Origin: Clostridia bacterium
GTDB lineage: Bacteria > Bacillota > Clostridia > Oscillospirales > Acutalibacteraceae
DNA length: 64,000 nt
Reading direction: 5' to 3'
Assembly (NCBI GenBank): GCA_017442265.1
Contig: JAFSAC010000061.1
Coordinates: forward strand, 1 to 64,000
The notes under the pieces are model-generated. The model searched no databases. It was not told where the DNA came from and saw only the letters and a list, made by a program, of their open reading frames with translations. The translations under genes and the position numbers were made by a program. This document shows positions 53,258-61,496 of this stretch, piece after piece; the stretch's first letter is position 1; the number at the start of each line of letters is the position of its first letter.

Positions 53258-54508
53258 TCAAAGTCGTAGATTGACCGTATCCCCTTCCTGCACCCCGGCG
53301 TTTTCCAACGCGGCAATTACCCCCGCATCGATCAACACCCGTTCAAAATAGTGCAGCGACTCGTAATCGTCAAAATTGATGCTCCGCATCACCTGTAACA
53401 GCCACGGGGCTTCCACAAAGAACACCCCGTCCTCCTGCCGGATCTGTACCGTGCGGTCACGGAACTGCTCGGTGTCGGGCAAAATAACCGGTTCCGGCTC
53501 AAACCGTTCGACCGGCGGCAGGGTGGAAAGCAGGCCGGCGCAATGCTTCATCAGCGGTTCGGTGCCGTGAGCGATCGCCGCCATCATCGGGAAGTAATCA
53601 TACCCCCGCTCCTTCATCGCCTTTTCAAAGGTTTCCAGCTGCTGAGGGGTGGCAAGATCGCATTTGTTCCCCGCCACCACCATAGGCCGGGCGGCCAGCT
53701 CCTTATCAAATTCTTTCAGTTCCCGGTTAATGGCATCAAAATCCGAAAGCGGGTCCCGTCCTTCACTGCCGGACACGTCCACCACGTGAATGAGCAGGCG
53801 GCAACGCTCCACGTGCCGCAGAAAATCGTGACCGAGTCCCACCCCGTCGGCGGCGCCCTCGATCAGTCCCGGAATATCCGCCATAACAAAGGAATTGCGC
53901 TCCCCGAGGCGCACCACCCCCAAAACCGGGGTAATGGTAGTGAAATGATAGTTGGCGATCGCCGGTTTTGCTTCGCTCACCACCGAGATCAGTGAGGATT
54001 TTCCCACGTTCGGAAATCCCACCAATCCGACGTCGGCGAGTAGCTTCAGTTCCAGCCGTAAGCGATAACTTTCTCCCGGCACACCGGGTTTGGAAAACCG
54101 CGGCACCTGCCGGGTGGGGGTGGCAAAATGCGCATTCCCCCAACCGCCCCTGCCGCCTTTGGCGGCGATAAAGGGGGTGCCTTCGGTCATATCCGCCATT
54201 AAACGACCGGTTTCATCATCATAGATCAGCGTTCCCTCCGGCACCGGAATGATGAGGTCCTCCCCCATACGACCGGAACACCGTTTTTTTCCGCCGGGCG
54301 CACCGCTTGATGCCGCATATTTCCGCTGGTACCGGAAATCGGACAGGGTACTCATCCCGGTATCCACCTGGAACACGATATTTCCTCCGCGACCGCCGTC
54401 TCCGCCGTCCGGACCGCCGGCCGCCACGTATTTTTCACGATGAAAGGACACAGCCCCATTCCCGCCGTCGCCGGCGCGAACCTGTATGACTGCTTTATCT
54501 ACAAACAT
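53258..54508 (-). CDS. obgE: Obg/CgtA GTPase
   Basis: 416 residues. The glycine-rich Obg fold (about 1-158; GGPDGGDGGRGGNIVFQ), GTPase domain (GFPNVGKSSLISV, DIPGLIEGA, GNKCD), and a C-terminal OCT domain (about 340-416). It acts in ribosome assembly, stress control and, in Bacillus, entry into sporulation. Start ATG 54508 with GGAGAAAG upstream. mrnC follows it. Confidence 0.96.
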   Translation of the reverse strand: MFVDKAVIQVRAGDGGNGAVSFHREKYVAAGGPDGGDGGRGGNIVFQVDTGMSTLSDFRYQRKYAASSGAPGGKKRCSGRMGEDLIIPVPEGTLIYDDETGRLMADMTEGTPFIAAKGGRGGWGNAHFATPTRQVPRFSKPGVPGESYRLRLELKLLADVGLVGFPNVGKSSLISVVSEAKPAIANYHFTTITPVLGVVRLGERNSFVMADIPGLIEGAADGVGLGHDFLRHVERCRLLIHVVDVSGSEGRDPLSDFDAINRELKEFDKELAARPMVVAGNKCDLATPQQLETFEKAMKERGYDYFPMMAAIAHGTEPLMKHCAGLLSTLPPVERFEPEPVILPDTEQFRDRTVQIRQEDGVFFVEAPWLLQVMRSINFDDYESLHYFERVLIDAGVIAALENAGVQEGDTVNLRL

Positions 54509-54543
54509 ACCGCTTTCTCCTTTCTCCAAAAACCTTTTTTGTT

Positions 54544-54571
54544 ATTATACACCATTTTCGGCGCTTTGCAA
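54544..54571 (-). promoter_or_regulatory. Promoter of obgE-mrnC
   Basis: Minus strand TTGCAA (54566-54571), 16-bp spacer, TATAAT (54544-54549), just past the rpmA terminator. Confidence 0.75.
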
Positions 54572-54572
54572 A

Positions 54573-54612
54573 TAAAAAACCTTTGACAGCCAATCGGTCG
54601 TCAAAGGTTTTT
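54573..54612 (-). terminator. Terminator after rpmA
   Basis: Stem AAAACCTTTGAC/GTCAAAGGTTTT with a T tract on the minus strand. Confidence 0.88.
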
Positions 54613-54630
54613 GTTGCTTGTTCGCGAAGC

Positions 54631-54915
54631 TTACTGCTCCACAGCGTAGACGCTAACCTGCTTGCGATCCTTGCCGCGGCGCTCAAAACGCACCACGCCG
54701 TCCACGGTCGCATACAGCGTGTCGTCCGAACCGATACCGACATTGTTGCCGGGATGGATATGGGTGCCACGCTGACGAACCAGGATGTTGCCGGCCAGCA
54801 CAAACTGCCCGTCGGCGCGCTTGACGCCCAGGCGTTTGGACTCGGAATCACGGCCGTTCTTGGTAGAACCGACACCTTTTTTATGAGCAAACAGCTGCAG
54901 ATTTATCTTTAACAT
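54631..54915 (-). CDS. rpmA: 50S ribosomal protein L27 with cleavable N-terminal extension
   Basis: 94 residues. The N-terminus [14 protein letters not shown] carries the Firmicutes extension that ends in ...LQLF and is removed by Prp before AHKKG, exposing the functional L27 end that reaches the peptidyl-transferase centre. The processing protease is encoded four bases upstream. The rest is standard L27 ([16 protein letters not shown]). Confidence 0.97.
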   Translation of the reverse strand: MLKINLQLFAHKKGVGSTKNGRDSESKRLGVKRADGQFVLAGNILVRQRGTHIHPGNNVGIGSDDTLYATVDGVVRFERRGKDRKQVSVYAVEQ

Positions 54916-54918
54916 CTC

Positions 54919-55239
54919 TTACACCTCCATATTTTGTACCCGTATTTGAATACGGTCGGGATAATCGTCCCTCAGGTTCTGCATTTGCAGGAAAAACCCT
55001 TTGAGCACCGCCTGTACCGCATCGTTTGACGATTTCACAGTAAGCGCCAGATTGCCGTCCTTTTCCCGGATGTCCGCTTTTACGTTGCAGACGTCGGTTA
55101 AGGTGTTGGCGGTCATATACGCCGCGGAAGACACTCCCGCACAGACGATATCCTCTCCGGCGGCACCGGCTCCTGCGTGCCCGCGGAGTTCAAACCCCAC
55201 TGCCGCGCCGGATCGATAATAAAAAACCGCCCGGATCAT
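54919..55239 (-). CDS. prp: Ribosomal-processing cysteine protease Prp
   Basis: 106 residues. Catalytic His in ELRGHAGAG and Cys in DIVCAGVSSAAYM match the Prp (YsxB) family, which cleaves the L27 extension. Between rplU and rpmA, its fixed position in Firmicutes. Confidence 0.95.
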   Translation of the reverse strand: MIRAVFYYRSGAAVGFELRGHAGAGAAGEDIVCAGVSSAAYMTANTLTDVCNVKADIREKDGNLALTVKSSNDAVQAVLKGFFLQMQNLRDDYPDRIQIRVQNMEV

Positions 55240-55243
55240 ACTC

Positions 55244-55591
55244 TTATTCTTCGGCGGGCTTCGCCGCTTTGACCGGTTTTACGATCTCCATGCTATCGAT
55301 CTGCACCTTGGTGTAGGGCTGACGATGGCCGAGCTTCCGGCTGCTGCCTTTCTTCGGCTTGTAGGTGAAGACGGTGAGCTTCTTGCCCTTGCCGTTCTTC
55401 AGCACGTGAGCGGTAACTACCGCGTTTTTCACGTACGGGGTACCAACCTTCAGGGTCTTTCCGTCGTGCAGAGCAATCACCTGCTCGAACGAAACGGAGG
55501 CGTCTTCGGCCGCATCCAGCTTTTCGATGAACAGCACATCGCCGTTTTCCACCTTATACTGCTTGCCGCCGGTTTCAATAATTGCGTACAT
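55244..55591 (-). CDS. rplU: 50S ribosomal protein L21
   Basis: 115 residues: [20 protein letters not shown] at the start, the [19 protein letters not shown] signature near the end, and a short Lys/Ala tail. Start ATG 55591; the frame upstream is the L21 leader RNA, not coding. Confidence 0.97.
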   Translation of the reverse strand: MYAIIETGGKQYKVENGDVLFIEKLDAAEDASVSFEQVIALHDGKTLKVGTPYVKNAVVTAHVLKNGKGKKLTVFTYKPKKGSSRKLGHRQPYTKVQIDSMEIVKPVKAAKPAEE

Positions 55592-55680
55592 AGGCGTACC
55601 TGCCTTTTCTTTAGACTCGCTGCGCCGGGCGGGAAAGCTCCTCTTTTCATGACCCGGAACATGCGGCATCCCACAGTTTA
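55592..55680 (-). ncRNA. L21 leader RNA (ribosomal-protein autoregulatory leader)
   Basis: The minus-strand leader starts near GTGGGATGCCGC and ends in GCGAGTCTAAAGAAAAGGC, then AGGTACGCC, wording typical of the Firmicutes L21 leader. It is positioned between the promoter and rplU. It is thought to bind L21 and regulate the operon. Assignment by recalled consensus; an Infernal search would settle it. Confidence 0.75.
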
Positions 55681-55703
55681 TCACAAATAAAATCGCTTGT
55701 CAA
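55675..55703 (-). promoter_or_regulatory. Promoter of rplU-prp-rpmA
   Basis: Minus strand TTGACA (55698-55703), 17-bp spacer, TAAACT (55675-55680). Confidence 0.75.
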
Positions 55704-55711
55704 CCTTTTTC

Positions 55712-56245
55712 TTATTCCCAATAATTCTTGAGGGTCGGGACCCGTTTTAACACCGTAAATAACAACAGTCCCCCGATAACACAGGCGATCACCTGCCCGA
55801 TCCCTACCGACAGCATATTGATGAGAAAGAGGGCAGGGGTTCGTTCGGGGAACAGCACTACTGTGAGTTCCGCCCCGATGATAATCGCATTCAAAAGCAC
55901 CGGCGGCAGGGTGGACAGCACCGGCAGTCCCTTTAGACGGTACCGCCGCCACGCCCGTGAAAGTATGGCCGCGAGAGCGGTCGCAAACGTCCCGAGTAAA
56001 ATATCCACCGCACCGGCGACGTTAGCGCCCATAGCAAGGCCGATAGAATTGGAGATCAGACACCCGACGACAAGCCCCGGCACCGCCGCCGGGGTGAGCA
56101 CCGGCAGGATGGTCAGCGCTTCGGACAACCGGCATTGCACCGTCCCGAAGGTCATAAACGGTAAGGCGACCGACAGCGCACAGTAAAGCGCCGCAATCAA
56201 CCCCGCCTGTACTAAAAAAGACAACGATTTCTTTTGATTTTTCAT
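55712..56245 (-). CDS. queT: QueT-type queuosine-precursor transporter (ECF S component)
   Basis: 177 residues with five to six membrane helices, the QueT family pattern (QAGLIAALYCALSVALPFMT, TVQCRLSEALTILPVLTP, AGAVDILLGTFATALAA). It imports preQ1 or a related precursor together with a shared ECF module not seen here. A preQ1-like riboswitch lies directly in front of it, which independently supports the substrate. Confidence 0.93.
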   Translation of the reverse strand: MKNQKKSLSFLVQAGLIAALYCALSVALPFMTFGTVQCRLSEALTILPVLTPAAVPGLVVGCLISNSIGLAMGANVAGAVDILLGTFATALAAILSRAWRRYRLKGLPVLSTLPPVLLNAIIIGAELTVVLFPERTPALFLINMLSVGIGQVIACVIGGLLLFTVLKRVPTLKNYWE

Positions 56246-56252
56246 GCTTTTT

Positions 56253-56296
56253 CTCCCGTAGTTTTATTTTATGTCAGGATGGTTTCGAACTGACAG
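56253..56296 (-). ncRNA. preQ1-I riboswitch
   Basis: Minus strand: stem TGTCAG (56290-56295) with CTGACA (56272-56277), loop TTCGAAACCATC, then an A-rich tail AAAATAAAACTACGG leading straight into the ribosome site GGGAG and the queT ATG. The small size, TTC...ACC loop and ACTA-containing tail fit class I preQ1 aptamers; position before queT fits too. Control is probably of translation by pseudoknot closure over the ribosome site. Confidence 0.8.
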
Positions 56297-56318
56297 GAGG
56301 GTTCTCCTCCAAAAAGAC

Positions 56319-57056
56319 CTATTTATTATCGGTATATAAATACCGCCGTCCGTCCTGCCCGCATCGGGTAATGACCCCGGCGTGTTGCAGGAGTTTGAGC
56401 GCCGCTGTAAGCCGCCGCCCGGTCATACGGGTGCGTTTGCCGTACTGCGCCGAGGTAAAGGGGCGGGGAAGGTCGTCCGGCAACAGCGCCCGCAGGTGCT
56501 CCGGCCTTCTGATCTCCACCGTTTCCCCGAGCGCCACCGGAAGCCGCTCCAACCGGTGAGCCCCCCGGCGACCGCCGTTGCCCCAACCGTCCAAGAGGCG
56601 GATTTCCTCCATATCCAACAGCATCAGCCGGACGGTGAGCCCGGGGTGAAACAACTGCTCTTTAATAAAAATCAGTTCAGGGGCGGCATCCCAGAACGCC
56701 CCCACCTTCGGGGATTTCCGCGGGGCGGACCGCTCCCCCGTTTGAGGGTCGACCCAACACACCGTTTTATGAAAGGGAAGCGGCAGTACCACCGTCACCG
56801 GGTAGTCCTCCAGCAACCGGATCAGCTTCGGGCGAAAGCCGGAAAAATTACCGGTCTGGATCTCGGTGACCGTTTTTCCGTCAAAAATATCCGCCACCGG
56901 ACCGGCGGCAAGCTTCACCTCGTGATGAGTTTCGTCCGGGTCAAAGAAAAATTTAAGTGTTGCGTGCAGTTCCTTTTCGTTCAGCCGTCCGATCGACTCC
57001 CGGGTGGTCATCCGTTCCCGGGCGGTCGCTTTCGCCCGCTCAAAATCGCCGTTCAT
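56319..57056 (-). CDS. Protein of unknown function with a PD-(D/E)XK-nuclease-like core
   Basis: 245 residues. The segment GPVADIFDGKTVTEIQTGNF, then RPKLIRLLEDYPVTVVLPLP, has the spacing of a restriction-endonuclease-like core: Asp, then E-I-Q in place of E-x-K, then a Lys-bearing helix. The C-terminal part (about 195-245: RMTGRRLTAALKLLQHAGVI) looks like a winged helix. It overlaps the thioesterase start region by 17 bases and must be co-translated with it. No family name is assigned with certainty; the nuclease reading is inference from spacing. Confidence 0.75.
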   Translation of the reverse strand: MNGDFERAKATARERMTTRESIGRLNEKELHATLKFFFDPDETHHEVKLAAGPVADIFDGKTVTEIQTGNFSGFRPKLIRLLEDYPVTVVLPLPFHKTVCWVDPQTGERSAPRKSPKVGAFWDAAPELIFIKEQLFHPGLTVRLMLLDMEEIRLLDGWGNGGRRGAHRLERLPVALGETVEIRRPEHLRALLPDDLPRPFTSAQYGKRTRMTGRRLTAALKLLQHAGVITRCGQDGRRYLYTDNK

Positions 57057-57804
57057 ATTCGTCCTCGTAACCGAGCTTCGCTACAAACGCAGTACCACGG
57101 GCGTGGCTCCCGGCCACCCAGGCAACCCCGCCGGTCTGCCCGTCCTGCTCAAACCGCTCCTCGGCGGCAGACAGGGTCAGCCGGTCGTCCGGGCGCACCT
57201 CCCGCTCAAAACGGATGTAAAGTTCTCTCACCCGCTTTTTCTCCATACCGCTGGGCAGATGATCGCAAAGATAATCGGCATACCGGGTGTTGTTCACGTG
57301 ACCGTTGGGGTCCAGTTCGCTCCACCTCGGACGGATCGACGCCACCTCTATCAGCGCCGGCGGCTCCTCCCGACCGGGGTCGGGACAACCGTTTGGCTCC
57401 GAGCAGGGGGACAGCGCCGACAGGTCCAGTGCGGTGGGGCGCAATAATTTATGGGTGCTCGTATCGGTCAGCGCAAAGGCGCTGACACTGTCCACTAACC
57501 TTTCGCCCTGTTCGGTCACAAGGGTATAACACCGAAAAAACTGCACCCCGCGGATCTCCCGCTGCCAGGTTTTCAGCACCACCGTTTCCCCCATTTGCGG
57601 CAGGCGGAAAATCTTACTTTTCAGCCGGGTCACCAAAAAGGCGACCCCTTTTTCCTTTAATTCTCCGTAACTCAGTCCGATTTCGGACAGTTCCCGTTCG
57701 CCCGCCTCCTGTTGCAACTGCAAAAGAGCAGAGAGGCGCAGACGGTTGTCTGCGCCTACGGCATAGGACGGAATAATGAGTTTTTGGGTAAACACACCGT
57801 CCAT
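57040..57804 (-). CDS. Acyl-ACP thioesterase (FatA/FatB family)
   Basis: 254 residues with two hotdog halves. The second half has the catalytic-site segment DPNGHVNNTRYADYLCDHL (Asn/His) typical of bacterial and plant acyl-ACP thioesterases; FTQKLIIPSYAVGADNRLRL is at the start. It releases free fatty acids from ACP. Placed between serS and the unknown gene it overlaps. Confidence 0.93.
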   Translation of the reverse strand: MDGVFTQKLIIPSYAVGADNRLRLSALLQLQQEAGERELSEIGLSYGELKEKGVAFLVTRLKSKIFRLPQMGETVVLKTWQREIRGVQFFRCYTLVTEQGERLVDSVSAFALTDTSTHKLLRPTALDLSALSPCSEPNGCPDPGREEPPALIEVASIRPRWSELDPNGHVNNTRYADYLCDHLPSGMEKKRVRELYIRFEREVRPDDRLTLSAAEERFEQDGQTGGVAWVAGSHARGTAFVAKLGYEDEYERRF

Positions 57805-57805
57805 A

Positions 57806-59086
57806 TTAACGAATAACCTCCAGCCCGCCGAGGAACGGACGCAGAACCTCCGGCACGGTCACCGAGCCGTCGGCGTTCTGATACTGTTCCACCAGCGCCG
57901 GCAGTACCCGGCTGGTCGCCAGTCCCGAGGCGTTGAGGGTATGGGCAAAATGCAGTTTGCCGTCCTCACCACGGTACTTGATGTTGCCGCGCCGTGCCTG
58001 GTAGTCCCGGGCGTTGGAAGCGGAGCTGACCTCTTTGTAGATGCCCATGGAGGGGATCCACACCTCAATGTCGTAGGTGCGTGCCATAGAGAAGGAGCAG
58101 TCGCCGGCGGCGAGCTTGCTCAAGCGGTAATGCAGACCCAGTTTATGCACCAGCCGTTCGGCTTTGGCAACCAGTTCTTCAAACGCCGCATCCGAACCCT
58201 CTTCGGTGGTGTACTGCACCATTTCCACCTTATTGAACTGGTGACCGCGGATCATACCGCGCTCCTCGGTGCGGTAGCTGCCCGCCTCCCGGCGATAGCA
58301 GGGGGTGTAGGCGATATATTTTTTCGGCAGTTCATCGGGGGTCAAAATCTCGTCCCGATGCAGGTTCACCAGCGCCGTTTCGGCGGTGGGAAGCATAAAT
58401 TTGTCGTCACTGCTGGTGGGATTTTTGATCCAATACACCTCGTCGGTGAATTTCGGGAACTGACCCGCCACGTAGCCACAGGTGTAGCCCAGCATGTGCG
58501 GCGGCAGAATGAGTTCATAGCCGTCGGCGATATGCTCGCTGATGAAGAAATTAAGAAGCGCCCATTCCAGCTGAGAACCCATACCACGGTATATCCAGGA
58601 ACCGTTACCGGCGATCTTGGCGCCCCGCTCGTAGTCGATAAGACCTAAGGATTCGCACAGCTCCACGTGGTTTTTCGGGGTGAAATCGAATTCCGGCTTT
58701 TTGCCGTCCTCATGCACCATGACGTTCTGCTCTTTTCCGCCGGCGCAAACGTCCGGGTCGGGCATATTCGGCAGACTTAAAAGGCGATCCTGCTGTTTTG
58801 CTTCAATTTCAGACAAAGCCGCATTTCTCTCCTTGATGTCGGCAGACAACGCTTTCATCTCGGCGAGCAGGGCGTTCACGTCCCCGCCCTCCTTTTTGAT
58901 CTGCGGCATTTGTTTTGATACCGCATTCTGGCGGGCTTTCATCGCCTCGGTCTCGGCGGTCATCTTGCGGCGCTGTTCGTCCAGCTCCAGAATCTCGTCC
59001 ACCACCGCATCGAGATCCATTTCACGCTTTTTGATCGCGGCTTTTACCTCATCCGGGTTGCTCCGGATCATTTTCAAATCTAACAT
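57806..59086 (-). CDS. serS: Seryl-tRNA synthetase
   Basis: 426 residues. N-terminal coiled-coil arm (about 30-100), then class II motifs (GDCSFSMARTYDIEVWIPSM, SSASNARDYQARRGNIKYR, TLNASGLATSRVLPALVEQY). Charges tRNA-Ser. Lies 20 bases after parB on the same strand. No T-box was seen. Confidence 0.96.
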   Translation of the reverse strand: MLDLKMIRSNPDEVKAAIKKREMDLDAVVDEILELDEQRRKMTAETEAMKARQNAVSKQMPQIKKEGGDVNALLAEMKALSADIKERNAALSEIEAKQQDRLLSLPNMPDPDVCAGGKEQNVMVHEDGKKPEFDFTPKNHVELCESLGLIDYERGAKIAGNGSWIYRGMGSQLEWALLNFFISEHIADGYELILPPHMLGYTCGYVAGQFPKFTDEVYWIKNPTSSDDKFMLPTAETALVNLHRDEILTPDELPKKYIAYTPCYRREAGSYRTEERGMIRGHQFNKVEMVQYTTEEGSDAAFEELVAKAERLVHKLGLHYRLSKLAAGDCSFSMARTYDIEVWIPSMGIYKEVSSASNARDYQARRGNIKYRGEDGKLHFAHTLNASGLATSRVLPALVEQYQNADGSVTVPEVLRPFLGGLEVIR

Positions 59087-59106
59087 GGTGCAAAAACTTC
59101 CTTTCT

Positions 59107-59964
59107 TTATTCAGCCGGGGCCAGCTTGTTGGCCAGCTCCCGCAGATCGTCCTGTCCGTAAAATTCGAGCGAGAGGGTGCCGCCCATATTGCCGACAACC
59201 ACCCGGACCCGGCGCCCTAACTGTTCACTGAGCGCCAATTCCACCTCGTCGTAAAAACTATCCCGCCGGGGAGGAGCGGTGGTGATCGGCTTGGTCCCGC
59301 TGGTGCGGACCGCTTTGGCCTGCCGTTCCAGTTCCCGGACCGAAGCGCCGGTCTTTACCGCCTGTTCGGCGACCTCCACCTGCAGTTCCGGCGCGAAGGA
59401 CAGCACCGCGCGGGCGTGTCCGGCAGAAAGGGTGCCGGCGGCGACCATTTCGGCCACCGGTTGCGGCAACCGGAGAAGCCGCAGGGTGTTCGCCACCGCT
59501 TCCCGGGATTTGTTCACGATTTTGGCGGTTTCTTCCTGGGTGAGCTCGTAGCTCTGCATCAGGGTCTGATACCCGAGCGCCTCTTCCATGGGATTTAGGT
59601 CTTCCCGCTGGAGATTTTCGATGAGGGCGAGTTCGGCGGCTTCCCGGTCGGCCATTTCCCGCACCACCACCGGCACTTCGGTGAGCCCCGCCATGCGGGA
59701 GGCGCGCCACCGCCGTTCACCGGCGACGATCTGGTAGGTGCCGCCGGTCATCGGGCGGACTAAAATGGGTTGCAACACCCCGTGTTGAGCAATGGATGCG
59801 GACAATTCCGCCAACGCCGCATCGTCAAACTGCCGGCGCGGCTGTTCCCGGTTGGGTTGAAGTTCGTTGATCGGTAAGGAGACCGTTTTGGCGGAATCCT
59901 CCAATGCGTTTTCCGCAAACAGCAGTTCCAGCCCTTTGCCGAGCCCGCCTTTTTTCTGTGCCAT
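59107..59964 (-). CDS. parB: ParB/Spo0J chromosome-partition protein
   Basis: 285 residues. N-terminal CTP-binding ParB domain (QPNREQPRRQFDDAALAEL; GERRWRASRMAGL), central HTH (LTQEETAKIVNKSREAVANT) and C-terminal dimer domain. It loads on parS and spreads as a clamp for origin segregation; in spore formers it also affects sporulation. No consensus parS (TGTTTCACGTGAAACA) was spotted in the window. Confidence 0.95.
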   Translation of the reverse strand: MAQKKGGLGKGLELLFAENALEDSAKTVSLPINELQPNREQPRRQFDDAALAELSASIAQHGVLQPILVRPMTGGTYQIVAGERRWRASRMAGLTEVPVVVREMADREAAELALIENLQREDLNPMEEALGYQTLMQSYELTQEETAKIVNKSREAVANTLRLLRLPQPVAEMVAAGTLSAGHARAVLSFAPELQVEVAEQAVKTGASVRELERQAKAVRTSGTKPITTAPPRRDSFYDEVELALSEQLGRRVRVVVGNMGGTLSLEFYGQDDLRELANKLAPAE

Positions 59965-59979
59965 ACTGAGTCATCTCCT

Positions 59980-60744
59980 TTAAGAGTTGAGTTGAATCAC
60001 CTCGGCGGCAAGCGCTTCGTAAGCGAGCGCCCCTTTGCCGCCCCGGTCGTAGTACCCGATCGGTTTGCCGAAGCTCGGCGCCTCGGACAGCCGGACGGTA
60101 CGCGGAATAACCGAAGAAAATACCTTCCGCGGGAAAAAGCGTTTTACTTCCTGCAACACCTGTTGGGTGAGGTTCAGCCGCCCGTCAAACATGGTGAGCA
60201 GCACCCCTTCAATGTCGAGGTTGGGGTTATACAGCCGTTTGATCTGCCGGACGGTCGCCATTAACTGGGACAACCCTTCCAGCGCGTAGTATTCACATTG
60301 GATCGGCACCAAAAAGGTGTCGGCGGCGCACAGACCGTTTAAGGTCAGAAGCCCCAGCGACGGCGGACAGTCGATAAGAATGAAATCGTACCGATCCCTG
60401 AGCACCGCCAAGGTGGCTTTCAGCCGGCTTTCCCGCCGGGTCATCTCCACCATTTCGATCTCCGCACCCGCCAACTGAATGCTGGAGGGCAATAGATCGA
60501 GGTTTTTATATTCGGTATGGATGAGCGCCGCGTCCGGCTCGGCATCGCCGACCACCAGTTCATAGGTGGAGGCAGAAAGCGCCCGCTTGTCCACCCCGAC
60601 ACCACTGGTCGCATTCCCCTGCGGGTCGATGTCCACAAGCAACGTCCGTTTGCCGGCCGCGCCGAGGGAGGCCGCTAAGTTCACCGAGGTGGTGGTTTTC
60701 CCCACCCCGCCTTTTTGATTCACAACCGCTATGACCTTTGCCAT
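59980..60744 (-). CDS. parA: ParA/Soj partition ATPase
   Basis: 254 residues. Deviant Walker A AVVNQKGGVGKTTTSVNLA and Walker B FILIDCPPSLGLLTLN. Partner of ParB, 15 bases upstream of it. Its place next to serS resembles origin-proximal order in some Firmicutes. ATG 60744 with AGGGGTG upstream; an in-frame GTG at 60753 is the alternative. Confidence 0.95.
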   Translation of the reverse strand: MAKVIAVVNQKGGVGKTTTSVNLAASLGAAGKRTLLVDIDPQGNATSGVGVDKRALSASTYELVVGDAEPDAALIHTEYKNLDLLPSSIQLAGAEIEMVEMTRRESRLKATLAVLRDRYDFILIDCPPSLGLLTLNGLCAADTFLVPIQCEYYALEGLSQLMATVRQIKRLYNPNLDIEGVLLTMFDGRLNLTQQVLQEVKRFFPRKVFSSVIPRTVRLSEAPSFGKPIGYYDRGGKGALAYEALAAEVIQLNS

Positions 60745-60774
60745 CCGTTTCACCCCTATACTAATACATAATAC

Positions 60775-60802
60775 ACTATATCACAATTTTTCGACAGTGA
60801 AA
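60775..60802 (-). promoter_or_regulatory. Possible promoter of parA
   Basis: Minus strand TTTCAC (60797-60802), 16-bp spacer, TATAGT (60775-60780); weak -35. Confidence 0.45.
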
Positions 60803-60834
60803 AGAGGTTTTTCAAATTTTCCGCACGGAAAAAG

Positions 60835-60867
60835 CAGATAAGAAAACCCTCGCAGTACCGCGAGGGT
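60835..60867 (-). terminator. Terminator after the cassette 3 SLOG gene
   Basis: Minus strand stem ACCCTCGC/GCGAGGGT followed by TTTCTT. It separates the cassette from parA. Confidence 0.8.
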
Positions 60868-60876
60868 AAATAGTAT

Positions 60877-61353
60877 TTATCTGTTCGTTTCTTCGGCAAG
60901 GTTGATCGTCGGCTTTCCTTGCCGTATGGCATACTGCATCGCCTCATACGCCCCGCCGTTTTGTCGGTCAACATAGCAAATAATCAGATCCGCCCGATCA
61001 ACCATTTCCCGGTTGCGTATCCCAATAGCCGCTTTAGGATGCACCCGGGATGCACCCTCGGAAATTTCGATCTCACTGTAATAGTTCTCGTAGTATTCAC
61101 GATTATTTCTATATGCCGCCGTGATATACGGTAGCACCAATATAAGCGCGCTGTTGTCGTCGCGATATTGGCTTCTCACCCGCCGCACCGCCGAACAACA
61201 GAACTGGTCAAAAACACCGTTACGCCCCACTAAAAACTCTACATACCTCCCCCCGGAAAGCAGACGACGTATGTGTTGTTCCAATCGCCCCTCAATACCA
61301 GCGGAATTGTCAATATATCTGTGTCCGAAAAAAGCAACCGTGTATATCTCCAT
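60877..61353 (-). CDS. SLOG-superfamily (DUF1273-like) protein, cassette 3
   Basis: 158 residues. YTVAFFGHRYID (4-15), GRNGVFDQFCCSAVRRV (about 49-65), IGIRNREMVDRADLIICYV and NGGAYEAMQYAIRQGKPTI follow the same order as in cassettes 1 and 2; it is closest in style to the canonical DUF1273 C-terminal block. Divergent from the XRE gene at 61497. The start at 61353 is chosen so the protein begins at the first strand; GGGGGAG is close upstream. Function unknown. Confidence 0.85.
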   Translation of the reverse strand: MEIYTVAFFGHRYIDNSAGIEGRLEQHIRRLLSGGRYVEFLVGRNGVFDQFCCSAVRRVRSQYRDDNSALILVLPYITAAYRNNREYYENYYSEIEISEGASRVHPKAAIGIRNREMVDRADLIICYVDRQNGGAYEAMQYAIRQGKPTINLAEETNR

Positions 61354-61362
61354 ATCTCCCCC

Positions 61363-61475
61363 GATAAATACTATAAACACTAAACAGTTGATGTTTGATA
61401 TTTATAGTATATAACAACCGAGAAATAATATCAATAGTCTATAGAACGAAATCTTTAATATTTATAGACTATATT
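61363..61475. promoter_or_regulatory. Divergent promoter/operator region of cassette 3
   Basis: Four related half-sites: ATACTATAAACA (about 61368), its inverted partner TATTTATAGTAT (about 61400), AATAGTCTATAG (about 61433) and TATTTATAGACTAT (about 61459). TATAGT and TATATT boxes overlap them. Multiple operators for the XRE protein are likely; this is inferred from position and symmetry. Confidence 0.62.
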
Positions 61476-61496
61476 TTGTAAGGGGATGAATCGATA

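Noticed and set aside
59107-60744. parS sites near parAB
   Set aside because: No TGTTTCACGTGAAACA-like 16-mer was found by eye here or elsewhere in the window.
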